A stretch of DNA of 64,000 nt from Incurvaria masculella (taxonomy: Eukaryota; Arthropoda; Insecta; Lepidoptera; Incurvariidae): positions 13,038,001 to 13,102,000 of the forward strand of contig OX335649.1 of the NCBI GenBank assembly GCA_946894095.1, read 5' to 3'. Below are positions 48,301 to 52,964 of this stretch, one piece after another. The translations under genes and the position numbers were made by a program. The notes under the pieces were generated by a model. It was not told where the DNA came from. It saw only the letters and a program-made list of their open reading frames with translations, and made no database searches. Positions within the stretch are counted from its first letter, which is position 1; every line of letters begins with the position of its first letter.

Positions 48301-50067
48301 TATGTAATTTTTTTTGTTCCATTTTAATTTTTGAGAAATTTAAACAGTATGTTCTTCCCAGTATTGTAAACAACTTTTGCGAAGAAACTATGCACCTATC
48401 AGTAATGTTTCCAAGAAAATAATTTATTAAAGTGCACTAACTCTTCAACTACCTAATTAAAAATATAGGTCAACCACGGGGCATTGACCCGACAGTGACC
48501 CACTGACACAAGACAATTCGCCGCCGCCGGCGTTTGTTTTCGTTTTGAAAGCAATAATAATTAGTATGTTAAGGTCCATGGTATCGCACGTGAGTGAATT
48601 GAAGTGAAGCGAGTGCCGATCGGGCGAAAAAGGAAATGCATGCTTGGGTAACATGCCTACATTACAGCCGCGCCGACCAAATCCATAGCCCGGCGCGGCG
48701 TGCGTCAGCGTGGGAAGGAGGCAAAACTATTCGCGTAGGTAAAATAGATTATTATAAACTCACCTTATATATGTATTTTTGTAATTATATTGTTCTTAAA
48801 GCTTACCAAAAATTAGAGTTGTATGCATCCACAACTGCCCCTTCTTACTGCTCGGCGCAGAAAACGATGCCACGAATAATGCGTTGGAAAGCTGCGAATA
48901 GTTTGAACAATTAATGTAATGGCAATCAATGTAGTCATACTGTGGAGGTTTGTGTGTTGTTGTCCAGTGTCGCTGTCATGGCAAAGCAGAGCCGTTACAA
49001 AACCAGGAAATGCAAAAGCATTTAGGCGCACATACTCGGATCGAACCTTGATTCTGATTGATGTAAAAAAGTGTTTTTCTTTGATATTGAAGCGAATGTT
49101 TCCCATGTAAACCCGTGCGAACGTACCGACCGTACTTTTCCGCGCAAATTAGAGTGAAGTTAATCACGAGCCCCGTCCTATTCTTATTTGAATCGCATTG
49201 TAAATGTACTAAGAATGTGCTTTATGTTATCTATAATGTTCCAATATATCTTTGTATTCAATAGCTTGAATAGTAAATTTTGGAAATAAATTACTATTTG
49301 TTGCTACACATTATTACATCTTCTATGCACACAACGAAATAAGAACGATACACTTACCTGAAATAAAACATGTTGTGAACTCTTCCAAAATGGACACCAT
49401 GGCCAATACCAAGGACCTGAAGTAATACAATTATAACGTTAAAAGTTTTCTATTTTGAACAATTTATATATTTTATAAGTTACAGCTTTGAAAAGAGTCG
49501 AGACAGAATAGAAGTTCGGCAATCACCATCCTTGCTTATTTTTAAAAGAAGGTTATTCTTACATTTTAAGTAAATTAACCACTTTCTGTCCCAATAGATA
49601 TAGAAGTTACTTTATATCAATTTGAACTATAGTAAGTATATATTTATTTGCAGATTGATGTAGCCGTGCAATATACGGAAGGTCCAGCATGCATGCATGG
49701 CATGGAATCTAGTGCCTATACTAACATTTGATGAAATAAATATAATGACATTAAATGTTATATTAGAGATCAATGTCCAGTTAAATGACAAAAAGTACGA
49801 CACATAATATAATATTAAAACGAATTTTAAAAAGAGAATTCGAACAATATTTTCAATTAATCATACTAAGCTCAGTACACCACTCTCAAAATTAATGAAG
49901 AGCATGATAACAATAATAAAAAAATGTGTTGACATACCCGAGGGCAACGTGTAGTTTTGGACACCCAACTCCATAACCGTGCCATTCTCCCCCGGCCACG
50001 TGAAGTTGTACTCACTGATTTCTAAGTACCCCGAACGAATGGCTGTTATACCGCTTTCGGGAGCCAT
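12014..50067 (-). CDS. bves: Popeye-domain cAMP effector (POPDC/bves), eight coding exons
   Basis: Joined exons on the minus strand: 49938-50067, 49358-49416, 48807-48891, 47480-47679, 43145-43276, 30733-30840, 26805-27075 and 12014-12342. All phases agree and give 1314 bases, or 437 residues. Residues 1-58 are a short extracellular N-terminus with N-glycosylation sequons NFT, NGT and NYT. About three membrane segments lie at roughly 59-75, 82-106 and 117-135. The cytosolic Popeye domain follows, with DMRPVKLDPE, FEPFKV, the signature FLDSPEF (D222) and FKVS at 237-240. Vertebrate members have FIDSPEF and FQVT in the cAMP-binding cassette. The family forms membrane cAMP sensors in muscle and other cells. 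The tail, residues 330-437, is Gly/Ala/Glu-rich with an 11-Ala run. Exons were recognised by family similarity and splice sites. No transcript was available. Confidence 0.9.
12588..12728 (+). mobile_element. 3' end of a LINE, ATTC-repeat tail
   Basis: Contains the phrases CCAAAGGTTGACTGGAAGAA and GTGATAAGTCCGCCTTTGTG, then TTGCACAATAAA and a tail of CATT repeats. The same order occurs at 55310-55446. Only the 3' non-coding end is present, as expected for a 5'-truncated LINE insertion. Confidence 0.75.
12775..12937. mobile_element. Small MITE with inverted repeats
   Basis: AAAGGGCCTTTATTAC at 12821 is matched by its perfect reverse complement GTAATAAAGGCCCTTT at about 12876. Outward, GGTTTTCACCAAGTGCTGAT and ATCAGTATTTGGTCGAAG are imperfect reverse complements. 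The whole element folds into one hairpin. Confidence 0.7.
13135..13555 (+). repeat. tRNA-headed SINE, rearranged
   Basis: The head shows a box A-like TGGTGGCTCAGGGG and a box B-like GGATTTAAATCC. The body follows with GGTTCGGAATCCATGTAAAA, CCAGTTCAATGTAGCCGTGC, TCATAAAGGGA and GGGCTAATACCATGACGG. About 50 bases after the head are locally duplicated. Confidence 0.75.
13592..13760 (+). repeat. SINE with tRNA/5S hybrid head, body truncated
   Basis: Opens with a box A-like TGGCCCAGTGGCGCGA. Then, at 13631-13682, CTCCGAAGTTAAGCAACGC and CTTGGATGGGTGACC match the internal promoter part of 5S rRNA genes. It continues into the SINE body (TTCGGATTCCACGTTAAACT) and stops. It closely matches 20009-20345. 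Confidence 0.8.
13855..13975. other. CpG-rich patch inside intron
   Basis: Dense CGCCGC/GGCGGC sequence in AT-rich surroundings. No credible reading frame. It could be an internal promoter or a fragment of an older GC-rich exon. Confidence 0.25.
14294..14322. other. Perfect 12-bp hairpin
   Basis: ACGTTACGCTCA, loop CTAAT, then TGAGCGTAACGT, with no mismatch. It may be the core of a small transposon or a transcribed hairpin. No T-run follows. Confidence 0.6.
14770..15000 (+). repeat. Degenerate SINE body
   Basis: Carries ATCCCGCCCGCATCGCATTG, ACGATGGTCGAAGCGGCAAT, CTGGCATGGCACTTAGT and GTAGGTGTGGTATTAG in family order. The head is lost. Confidence 0.7.
15030..15340 (-). repeat. SINE body, minus orientation
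   Basis: Reverse-strand copy with the tail at the left (ATAATAGCCCAATACACC), CTTGCCAGGACCTTCC, GAGCTGGATGGAAAACACG, and CATGGGTTCTGAACCATG near the head junction. The head is missing. Confidence 0.75.
15800..16130. repeat. Dispersed lepidopteran repeat fragment
   Basis: Phrases CCCCATACAAACTTTCATCC, then TTTCACCCCCTTCGAG, and an ATTCAATAAAATGTGTTCAGCGGTT-like end are typical of a dispersed family I have seen in moth genomes. Boundaries are not defined and there is no coding sequence. Confidence 0.4.
16408..16465. repeat. Hairpin, 12-bp perfect arms
   Basis: TTAGTCGAGAAA and TTTCTCGACTAA flank a loop of about 30 bases. An adjacent AGGAATCAGGAATC recalls the MITE at 18416-18748. Probably a MITE remnant. 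Confidence 0.5.
17568..17945 (-). pseudogene. RTE-type LINE fragment, C-terminal end
   Basis: Minus-strand translation gives AKLKWQWAGHVS, then RWSNRVLPWRPWTGKRSVG, RPPARWDDDIK and GEAYV.QW. This is the conserved end of RTE-clade LINE polymerase ORFs (KLKWAGH, GRP..RW.DD). In-frame stops and a frame break show it is dead. Its 3' end lies near 17568 in a short CAGT repeat. Confidence 0.7.
18416..18748. mobile_element. MITE with about 38-bp terminal inverted repeats
   Basis: The left end TGTCTATTCCTGGCATTCAG continues into TAATCAGGACTCAGGA. The right end is its reverse complement (CCTGATTACTGAATGCCAGG, then AATAGACCTGCTG). The AT-rich interior has no reading frame. A second copy lies at 62976-63216 with the same ends. 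Confidence 0.85.
19305..19505. repeat. Dispersed repeat, related to 29540-29755
   Basis: Shared phrases in order are TTTGGTATT, TTGATTGCAG or TTGATCGCAG, CGAAATGAAACATTTCCA, TTATTTACT, TTCAGTTAGTATT-like sequence, and ATTCCGTA.GT. About 70-75% similar by eye, no coding sequence. Confidence 0.6.
20009..20345 (+). repeat. SINE with tRNA/5S hybrid head, nearly complete
   Basis: The head opens with box A-like TGGCCCAGTGGCGCGA. At 20049-20099 it carries CTCCGAAGTTAAGCAACGC and CTTGGATGGGTGACC, the 5S rRNA internal control region. The body follows: TCGGATTCCACGTTAAGC, CCCGGGTTGGTACCATCGCA, GGTCGAAGCGGCAATG, CCATCCAGTTCAATGTAGCC and TCCTGGCATGGCAC. It ends in a run of A near 20334. This is the best copy of the 5S-type subfamily. 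Confidence 0.85.
20695..21000. mobile_element. Diverged MITE copy
   Basis: Outer phrases GTTCCAACTCATATAAC and GTTGTATGGGTCGAAAC face each other. Inner phrases GAAGTTTTACACC and TTATTTTCAGAATTCCAGG correspond to the elements at 3405 and 31430. Confidence 0.55.
22399..22425. other. Perfect 12-bp hairpin with 3-base loop
   Basis: TAACATCTTCTC, loop ACG, then GAGAAGATGTTA with no mismatch. The tight loop and perfect arms are unusual. No terminator-like T-run and no surrounding transposon ends were seen. Confidence 0.65.
23428..23466. repeat. Short 11-mer tandem repeat
   Basis: GTCAGCGGGCC, GTCAGCGTGCC, GTCAGCGGGAC, then GTCAAC. Three and a half near-perfect GC-rich units in AT-rich intron. Confidence 0.7.
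24028..24445. mobile_element. Non-autonomous DNA transposon, copy 1
   Basis: Starts AACGAAGCACTTAGCGC and ends GCGCTAAGTGCTCGTCGCAG, giving terminal inverted repeats of about 17 bp with one indel. The interior is nearly identical to 46680-47105 (for example GGAGGAGCGCGGGGGACGAG and CAGGCTCGGACGCTGGTG). It contains a splice-donor-like CCTACAGGTTAGTGAG. No intact transposase is present. Confidence 0.75.
26440..26765 (-). pseudogene. Decayed tandem copies of the 3' half of Popeye exon 7
   Basis: Two partial copies lie just beyond the exon 7 donor. The nearer (about 26615-26765) keeps ATCCGCCTGCCCAGCATCAC and GAGTACCGCAGCC on the minus strand but reaches a TAG, and its donor has changed from GTGAGT to TTGAGC. 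The farther (about 26440-26614) is more degraded, with GCGACT at the donor. The landmark AGAT(AT)CTGCT recurs near 26518, 26656 and 26806, a period of about 140-150 bp. Confidence 0.75.
26805..27075 (-). CDS. bves: Popeye gene coding exon 7
   Basis: Encodes VSIVAASSCRYLYWQRSSLE, then a stretch with ARDITTKLYAMNNKL, the end of the Popeye domain (compare IGKDITNKLYSLND in vertebrates). It ends AAGCAGATATCTA before a GTGAGT donor, in phase 1. Decayed tandem copies of its 3' half lie at 26440-26765. Confidence 0.9.
27430..28608 (-). pseudogene. 5'-truncated LINE, reverse transcriptase C-terminus and tail
   Basis: A 284-codon minus-strand frame gives LAMIKNWLSNNLLTLNINK, VTQIKYLGVILDENLSW, LVYTSPCQSILTYCITSWGG and VERAQQAVLRVM. 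These are the thumb and post-catalytic segments of CR1/L2/Jockey-type LINE polymerases. Catalytic motifs A to C are absent, so the copy is 5'-truncated. The 3' non-coding part ends in GATTT repeats (27434-27457), a short-repeat tail as in L2/CR1-like elements. The frame is still open to the end, which suggests a fairly young insertion into intron 6. Confidence 0.8.
29540..29755. repeat. Dispersed repeat, related to 19305-19505
   Basis: See the shared phrases CGAAATGAAACATTTCCA and ATTCCGTAAGTGAAG. No coding sequence or clear ends. Confidence 0.55.
30305..30425 (-). repeat. SINE fragment
   Basis: ATACCAGGATTCATTGAACG, GATGGAAAAAAC, TGCTTCGACCATCG and GTGGTATCAACCCGGG match the middle of the SINE body in reverse. 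Confidence 0.6.
30733..30840 (-). CDS. bves: Popeye gene coding exon 6, cAMP-binding signature
   Basis: Encodes 36 codons including FLHPILPCEFLDSPEFESS. The DSPE motif is the hallmark of the Popeye cAMP-binding cassette. It is bounded by acceptor TTGTTCAG and donor GTAACC. Decayed tandem copies of its 5' half lie directly upstream in transcription (30841-31020). Confidence 0.92.
30841..31020 (-). pseudogene. Decayed tandem copies of Popeye exon 6 5' half
   Basis: The exon start and its polypyrimidine/AG region are repeated twice upstream with an 89-base period (GACTCATTGATCAC at 30821, 30910 and 30999). The first copy keeps an AG acceptor (30930-30931) and encodes VINESRFLHPILPFEF, then runs to a stop at the native acceptor. 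A base lost in TTTTCGAC breaks its frame. The second copy is shorter. Confidence 0.8.
31425..31680. mobile_element. MITE copy, left arm partly lost
   Basis: Carries GAAGTTTTACACCGTTAGAT, GGCGCTGTTAAATAATAATC, TCACAATTTC in reverse, AGCGAAAACA in reverse, and ends CTTTATATGGGTCGGAACAG, matching the element at 3405-3762 in the opposite orientation. Confidence 0.7.
32342..32400. repeat. Fragment of a common moth repeat
   Basis: TTTTTAACCGACTTAAAAAA followed by GGAGGAGGTTC is a phrase seen at one end of an abundant lepidopteran repeat. A related phrase is near 60655. Confidence 0.4.
32520..32830 (-). repeat. SINE, minus orientation
   Basis: From the tail side: AACATGGATGGCTTGGTCTT, GCCATACCAGAACCACC, TTTAACTGGATGGAAAACGC, GTGGTGCCACCCTGCGCGGG, and CGTGGAATCCAAACCACGAA. 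The head is not clear. Confidence 0.7.
32885..33205 (+). repeat. SINE, head degenerate
   Basis: Body phrases ATGGTTCGGAATCCATGTAA, GCCCGGGTTGGTACCACCGC, CCAGTTCAGTGGAGCC, GCTCATAAAGGGAAGG and the tail ATTAGCCATCCATGTCGGGT, followed by A-rich sequence. Confidence 0.75.
33975..34375 (-). repeat. tRNA-headed SINE, full length
   Basis: On the minus strand the head reads GGCTCGTAGCCTAGTGGCGC (box A) and GGGTTCGATACC (box B). It continues into GGTTCGGAATCCATGTAAAA, the GCCCGGGATGG segment, GTCCTGGCATAGCACC and a tail ending at TAGCCATCCATGTCAGG. This is the clearest tRNA-type copy. Confidence 0.85.
35475..35830 (+). repeat. tRNA-headed SINE
   Basis: Head GATCGTAGCTTAGGAGCGCG with box B GGGTTCAAATCC. 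The body is AT-drifted (GAAAAGATGATCGAAACGGC), and the tail GCTAATATCATAACAGTGGG and ATTCATGTC. Confidence 0.75.
36250..36440. repeat. Dispersed repeat, related to 63800-64000
   Basis: AGCTTTATTTGATTAAACTA, GATGTCTGATGACCGTTGGC, TTGGTTTGTAAGTTATAAGG and a closing ATTAGTTGACCTAGCTTGTT-like phrase match the last 200 bases of the window. The ends are undefined. Confidence 0.65.
37320..37560. repeat. Dispersed repeat with TATG microsatellite
   Basis: TCTATACTAATAATAAAT, a run of TATG/TATC units at 37437-37470, then CATAACTCTTAAACCGATCA. The order resembles a common moth non-autonomous element. Confidence 0.4.
38228..38425. mobile_element. Near-perfect palindrome of about 195 bp
   Basis: The left arm TTGATGTTTACGGATATAAA, AGAGCTTACTTCTTTCCGA, CCACCACGTTTCGGACATCA, GATGCTCGAGGTCGCGCCG is followed directly by its reverse complement ending TTTACACTGCATATCCGTAAATA. 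Arms are about 95 bp with a small loop. Similar peptides appear when either strand is translated, which is only the palindrome. Confidence 0.8.
38445..39110 (-). pseudogene. Decayed Lys/Arg-rich reading frame of unknown origin
   Basis: Minus-strand reading gives KHRYQKKKSEEKIVPICELE, then MREINRISSQRNRDKKKKQK and SAALIEEIVHFENYQKLF, and after a break a Ser-rich stretch (SPTSSLSSVLSSVSSISKF). The basic N-terminal part resembles helper proteins of DNA transposons, but I cannot assign a family. The break at about 38690-38703 looks like an intron of only 33 bases, too short to be credible. Confidence 0.35.
40348..40615 (+). repeat. SINE with degenerate 5S-type head
   Basis: TCAGCCTCGGTAGCCGGGTG, then GGGTTCTGGATGGGTGGATT and GTTGAGGTTGGCCGTGGTT, align to the hybrid head at 20009. 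The body is shortened but keeps GGAAGGTCCTGGCATGGCAA and the tail TCAGCCATTCATGTCCGGTT. Confidence 0.7.
40622..40840 (-). repeat. SINE body, minus orientation
   Basis: CTTGCCGCTTCGATCATCG, AATGCAATGGTACC, CTTGCCATCTAGTAATC and AGTTTTACCCAGGAATTTGA match the SINE body in reverse. It lies tail to tail with the previous copy. Confidence 0.65.
41440..41800 (+). repeat. tRNA-headed SINE, full length
   Basis: Head GGCTCGTAGCCTAGTGGCGC with box B TGGGTTCAAATCC. Body GGTTCGGAATCAATGTAAAA, CGCCCGGGTCGGTACCATCG, CCAGTTCAGTGTAGCCGTGC, TCCTGGCATGGCACTT, and tail GGGCTAATATCATAACGG. Confidence 0.85.
42820..43095 (+). repeat. SINE, 5S-side body, head lost
   Basis: GTGGTTCGGATTTCACGGTA, CCCGCCCAGGTTGGTAATAT, GATGGTCGAGGCGGGAATG, TCCTGGCATGGCACC, GTGTGTTGGGCTAATATCAT. 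It abuts Popeye exon 5, with the exon donor about 50 bases away. Confidence 0.75.
43145..43276 (-). CDS. bves: Popeye gene coding exon 5, GC donor
   Basis: Encodes 44 codons, VSRLQFKRMVSPEFATIM through LGLLLSGK, matching the BVES stretch with ..G..YA...KT..DRL..LL.GK. The acceptor is GCAG. The 3' end reads GGGAAG followed by GCAAGT, a GC-AG intron with otherwise perfect consensus. Phase 0 at both ends. Confidence 0.88.
44220..44450 (+). repeat. SINE body fragment
   Basis: ACTGTAGGTTCTTTACGTGC, GGTGGTAGGGATCATTCCGA, ATGTCCTGGCATGGCATCAA and ATTCATTCATGTCTAGTT. Diverged, with no head. Confidence 0.65.
45326..46443. mobile_element. TIR element interrupted by a GGAC-repeat element
   Basis: The left end CTGAAGCCTTATTCTGCTAA and the right end TAGCAGAATCGGGCTTCAG are inverted repeats. 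Inner inverted pairs include TCTCAAAACCGCATGTTTCG with its partner near 45497-45525. The GGAC element at 45747-46060 lies inside. No transposase frame is present. Confidence 0.5.
45747..46060 (+). mobile_element. Moth repeat with internal GACG microsatellite, copy 1
   Basis: Begins AAAACCGGCCAAGTGAGAGT, has GAAGGGTTCCGTACCATCG, an interior with GATACAGCCCTGTGACAGAC and a pure GGAC run (45957-46005), and ends GGGTACGGAACCCTAAAA. Copies 51781-52072 and 59089-59379 share both ends in the other orientation. The 96-codon frame across it (TDGRTDGR...) is microsatellite translation. Confidence 0.85.
46440..46680 (+). repeat. SINE body, head lost
   Basis: GTCCACCCGGGTTGGCACC, GAAATGGTCGTACCGGCGAT, TTTTCCATCCAGTTCAATGT, GGGCTTGATCAGGATAGTGG. 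Short tail. Confidence 0.7.
46680..47105. mobile_element. Non-autonomous DNA transposon, copy 2
   Basis: Nearly identical to 24028-24445, with an extra 27-base stretch (GAGTGAACAGACAATCGCGC...) in a GC-rich direct-repeat context. Ends AACGAAGCACTTAGC and GCTAAGTGCTCGTC form the inverted repeats. Confidence 0.75.
47140..47405 (+). repeat. tRNA-headed SINE with internal deletion
   Basis: Head AGCTCGTGGTGTAGGGGCTA with box B GGTTTGAAATCC. It passes from ATGGTTCCGAATCCATGTAA straight to AGGAAGACCAAGAAGCACCT, so the central body is deleted. Tail TTAGCCATCCATGTCAGGTT. Confidence 0.75.
47480..47679 (-). CDS. bves: Popeye gene coding exon 4
   Basis: Begins after the TTTTAG acceptor and ends CATTCAAG before GTGAAC. 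It encodes 66 full codons with two membrane spans (CYAFAAFMLYSVWSW and NFAFMLLNLAQAVYIVY) and the family motif DMRPVKLDPEIEEIY followed by LFEPFK. This is the clearest Popeye exon in the window. Confidence 0.92.
48807..48891 (-). CDS. bves: Popeye gene coding exon 3
   Basis: An 85-base exon between acceptor TTCGCAG and donor GTAAGC. It encodes LSNALFVASFSAPSSKK then GQLWMHTTLIF, the first membrane span and the loop before the second. Family members have ANxCFLxxFLAP and G.LFMH at this place. It enters in phase 0 and leaves in phase 1. Confidence 0.82.
49358..49416 (-). CDS. bves: Popeye gene coding exon 2
   Basis: A 59-base exon, too short for an ORF search. It has an AG acceptor (TACTTCAG) and a strong GTAAGT donor. 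It encodes PWYWPWCPFWKSSQHVLFQ, whose C..W....H..F pattern matches the segment just before the first membrane span in BVES proteins. Confidence 0.8.
49640..49790 (+). repeat. SINE tail fragment
   Basis: TTGATGTAGCCGTGCAATAT, GGAAGGTCCAGCATGC, and ATCAATGTCCAGTTAAATG. A short remnant in Popeye intron 1. Confidence 0.55.
49938..50067 (-). CDS. bves: Popeye gene coding exon 1
   Basis: Encodes the start Met and 42 more residues, ending one base into a Gly codon before a GTATGT donor. Three N-glycosylation sequons (NFT, NGT, NYT) fit the short extracellular N-terminus of the family. The ATG context is GCGATGG. The exon is joined to the next by matching phase 1 ends. Confidence 0.8.
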
Positions 50068-51414
50068 CGCAGACGAACAGACTTGTATTGTTATTCACGA
50101 AAACAAGGAAAACATTGAACATAACCTCACTTTGCAGCTCTACATTGAATCAATACTAATGGCGGGAAAGCGAAACCGCCATCTAGTAACGATTACACGC
50201 ACCGTTTACTCAGTCACGAAGCTAAAGTTTTAGTGTAGAGCTTACGAAAGCTGTCTCCGACATCGGAACCTACTCCGATAAAATTGGGCTCCTAAAAGTT
50301 CAGGTTGAAAGCTTCAATTGGTGAAGAACTACTCTAGGGGGCGTTATTTTCATATAACCTTTCCATACTTTCAATAATTGCATGCAGTGGTCTAGTTATT
50401 ATTTCTTTATTTCGAAAATATAGAATTAAAAAATATCAGTATTTACACTATTTATAAATTTATATAGATGAATATAATTTAGCGTATCAGAGATTTAAAA
50501 TAATTTCATAGGCCAGAAGCCCCACCGCTTGTGCAAATAACGATACTTATTTTGGTCACTGGTTTAAACTGATTGTTTGTTAGAAAAGATATTTTTTTTA
50601 ATGTATCCCTTGATTTATTGATTACACGGTCTTAAACTGAGTCATGTGCATTTTTTTCTACTTCTTTGTGAAAATAATGGCAAGTTGGATTTCTACATGA
50701 TATCGCAGTGTTTTGAACATCTTCTAGTTTTTATCAAAGAATTGAGTTCCCAGTTCTGCTCCGGGTCAGTTTAGCAAGAAATTGGTTAGGCGTACACTAC
50801 TAAAGTCAGTACCGCTACCACAGAAGAATAAAAGAAGGAGAAACGCCGTATGGCCGTTACTCGCGACGCAGCTGTATAGGGAAATTGTTCATATTATCCT
50901 ATGTGAACATCGTCAAAATATCTCAGCCCTATATCACGGGTAATCGTCAGTTTTCAACATGACTAATTCTCTTTAAGAGATCAGATCGACCAAACAAACT
51001 GACACCACATTTTGGCATAATCGATCATAAAGAAAATACCATGGAAAATTGAAATTGGAGAAGTCTGCCGGTTGGCAGATTTGAATCTCAATCAAAGAGT
51101 GTTTAGAGAGACAAATCCTACGAATTGAAAATAAGTCCAGTTTTTTGGATACCCGAAAATGTTTCGGGTACACCCAAACTTCACTTGAGAACTTCACGAA
51201 TAACCATGCCCTCTGTGCCGCCACACAAAGTGGCCCTAAACTCAATAACAACTTTAGTGAACGCCTGGTTGTAACCGCAATATACATTTACCTACCCTAA
51301 CTAGGCACACACGGGTCATTAATTGGGCAAAACTTGAAACGACCTACTACATTTCGAACTTGAAGTAATTAAAAAGGTGGTTCGCGTTTAGCGAGTGACG
51401 GTAGAATTTAACAG
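50068..51414. promoter_or_regulatory. Shared upstream region of Popeye (-) and cuticle gene 1 (+)
   Basis: The two genes are head to head, so this 1.35-kb interval must hold both promoters. On the Popeye side I see no TATA box near the ATG. The first exon may start within about 200 bases. The cuticle side begins with the inverted-duplication arm at about 51130, which includes a small hairpin (GGATACCCGAAAATGTTTCG, then GGGTA). Confidence 0.4.
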
Positions 51415-51422
51415 TATTTAAG
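51415..51422 (+). promoter_or_regulatory. TATA-like box of cuticle gene 1
   Basis: TATTTAAG about 30 bases before a likely start site near ATCAAATC (51445). It is conserved in the duplicate at 61079-61086. Exon 1 would then be about 60 bases, a usual layout for insect cuticle genes. Confidence 0.65.
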
Positions 51423-51496
51423 CAGAGCTGCTCTCAAAACGAGCATCAAATCTACAAGAGTATCCGAAGTAGAAGGAAATAACTAACAGTATCAAC

Positions 51497-51505
51497 ATGA
51501 AATTC
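51497..51505 (+). CDS. Cuticle gene 1, coding exon 1 (Met-Lys-Phe)
   Basis: ATGAAATTC directly before GTAAGT, phase 0. The tiny first coding exon inside the signal peptide is a hallmark of insect CPR genes and is conserved exactly in the inverted copy. Confidence 0.85.
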
Positions 51506-52912
51506 GTAAGTAGCCATTTAATTAATATTTTCGTGTTTCGTTAATTGCAGCCTTCCCTTAGCTAAGGGGAAAGTGCTGGAATGGGCGCATATTGTTTCAC
51601 GAATACATTGTAACCGATTTATGTCATTCGTCATGTTATTCGTCATCCAAAACCAGAAATAAAGCATATTTTTAAGGTATGTTACGAATGCCTCAATACT
51701 TTACCGCGGTAAAAGGCGGTAATTTGGCAATCGGGAAAATACTAGAACGGGAAAGTCTATTCGTCTATAATATCACATATTTTTTAGGGTTCCGTACCCA
51801 AAGGGTGAAAACGGAACCCTATTACTAAGCCTCCGCTGTCCGTCCGTCCGTCCGTCCGTCCGGCCGTCCGTCCGTCCGTCCGTCTGTCACAGGGCTGTAT
51901 CTCAGTAACCGTAACAGGTAGACAGCTGAAATTTTGCTGCTATAACAACAAATAGGTAAGATTAAAAAATAATTAAAATTAAAGGGGGCTCCCATACAAA
52001 AAACGTGATTTTTTTGTTTTATTTTTTTATGGTACGGAACCCTTCGTGTGCGAGTCCGACTCGCACTTGTTTTTATTAGGTTTGTCAACAAAAGTATGGC
52101 TCTAACTCAGTGGTGAGTGCACTTTCAGTGGCACTACCACATGCAAAAGAATTATGCATCTTCTCCTTAAACCTGACAACAATTACATCCACAAAATTTG
52201 ATACACTTGCCAGGTGGTAAACACATTTAAAGTGGTTTTACTGATTGTTATTATAAAAGACCAACATGCTCCATTGGCCCCTGAAATTAGTCAGAATCTT
52301 TCATTTATGAACACGACTACATTAACTGGATTATATAAACTGGATTATATTACAATACTAAACCATGAAAGAACTACACAACCCTTGACGAAATGCACTT
52401 ATCCAGAAAGGGAGAGAAAGGGTGCATACACGGAGCGGAGATGAAACCGACGACCTCTGAGTGAGAAGCCACTGAGCTACGAGTCGGTCACTTGTCCCAA
52501 GTGATTGTCAAGTCGTTCCTTCCCCCAGCTGATGGTGGTGTTGCTGGCGGCGATGGCGGTGGCGGCGGCAGCAGGCGATGCTCCCCCTGCACCCGTCGGC
52601 TCCCCCAGCGCCGAGCTGCTCCGCAAGCGGCTGCTGCCCGCGCTGCGGCACGAGGAGGCGCACGACGAGCGCGGCCAGTACGCGCTGCGCTACGTCACCG
52701 CCGAGGGTGTGGTCGTGTCGGAGCGCGGCTGGCTCGTGCCCAACGCCGACAACACCGACTACGTGCTCGTCTACGAGGGCGAGTACACGTACTTCGACGA
52801 GCAGGGCAAGCCGATCGTCACCAAGTACTCGTCCGGCCTGGAGGGGTTCAAGGTGGAGGGGGCGCACCTTCCCGTCGCCCCGGAGACGCCCGCGCTGCCC
52901 GCTCGCCGGTAA
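51497..52912 (+). CDS. Cuticle protein with chitin-bind-4 (Rebers-Riddiford) domain, copy 1
   Basis: Join 51497-51505 and 52529-52912, giving 130 residues. Exon 1 codes only Met-Lys-Phe and ends at GTAAGT. Exon 2 starts after TTCCCCCAG. Residues 1-18 form a signal peptide (MKFLMVVLLAAMAVAAAA). Residues about 52-118 form the chitin-binding domain: GQYALRYVTAEGVVVSERGW, then GEYTYFDEQGKP (87-98), VTKYSS and GFKVEGAHLP (109-118), close to the RR-1 pattern. The protein should be secreted and bind chitin in the cuticle. Exon 2 is very GC-rich. AATAAA follows at 52959. The intron carries a GGAC element and a reversed SINE. A near-identical gene lies inverted at 59558-61004. Members of this CPR family usually occur in clusters. 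Confidence 0.9.
51781..52072 (-). mobile_element. Moth repeat with GACG microsatellite, copy 2
   Basis: Begins TTTTTAGGGTTCCGTACCC and ends GTGCGAGTCCGACTCGCAC, with a GTCC run at 51840-51885. It lies in the intron of cuticle gene 1. The equivalent place in gene 2's intron lacks it, so it entered after the duplication. Confidence 0.85.
52300..52490 (-). repeat. tRNA-headed SINE beside the exon 2 splice site
   Basis: On the minus strand the head reads CCGACTCGTAGCTCAGTGGC and GGTTTCATCTCC, followed by GTATGCACCC and CTTATCCAG-type body. The head end lies about 40 bases from the exon 2 acceptor. The inverted copy has the same SINE at the same place (59985-60200), so the insertion is older than the duplication. 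Confidence 0.75.
52529..52912 (+). CDS. Cuticle gene 1, coding exon 2
   Basis: Codes residues 4-130, from the rest of the signal peptide to the stop TAA. The frame also reads open upstream across the splice site, but those codons are intron. Three base differences from the inverted copy, two of them changing amino acids (Met12/Val and Val100/Ile). Confidence 0.9.
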   Translation: MMVVLLAAMAVAAAAGDAPPAPVGSPSAELLRKRLLPALRHEEAHDERGQYALRYVTAEGVVVSERGWLVPNADNTDYVLVYEGEYTYFDEQGKPIVTKYSSGLEGFKVEGAHLPVAPETPALPARR

Positions 52913-52958
52913 TCACTCCGCTCGCTCCGACCTGACCACGATGTGCCTCAAATGATAA

Positions 52959-52964
52959 AATAAA
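52959..52964 (+). terminator. Polyadenylation signal, cuticle gene 1
   Basis: AATAAA 47 bases after the stop codon. It matches AATAAA at 59506-59511 in the inverted copy. Confidence 0.75.

Noticed and set aside
52505..52528. Extended N-terminus MSSRSFPQ for the cuticle protein
   Set aside because: These codons lie before the TTCCCCCAG acceptor. The conserved Met-Lys-Phe mini-exon with GTAAGT in both copies gives a proper signal peptide.
52492..52955. Three other long frames over cuticle exon 2
   Set aside because: Shadows of the GC-rich coding exon. Only the frame with signal peptide and chitin-binding motif is real. The same applies at 59515-60017.
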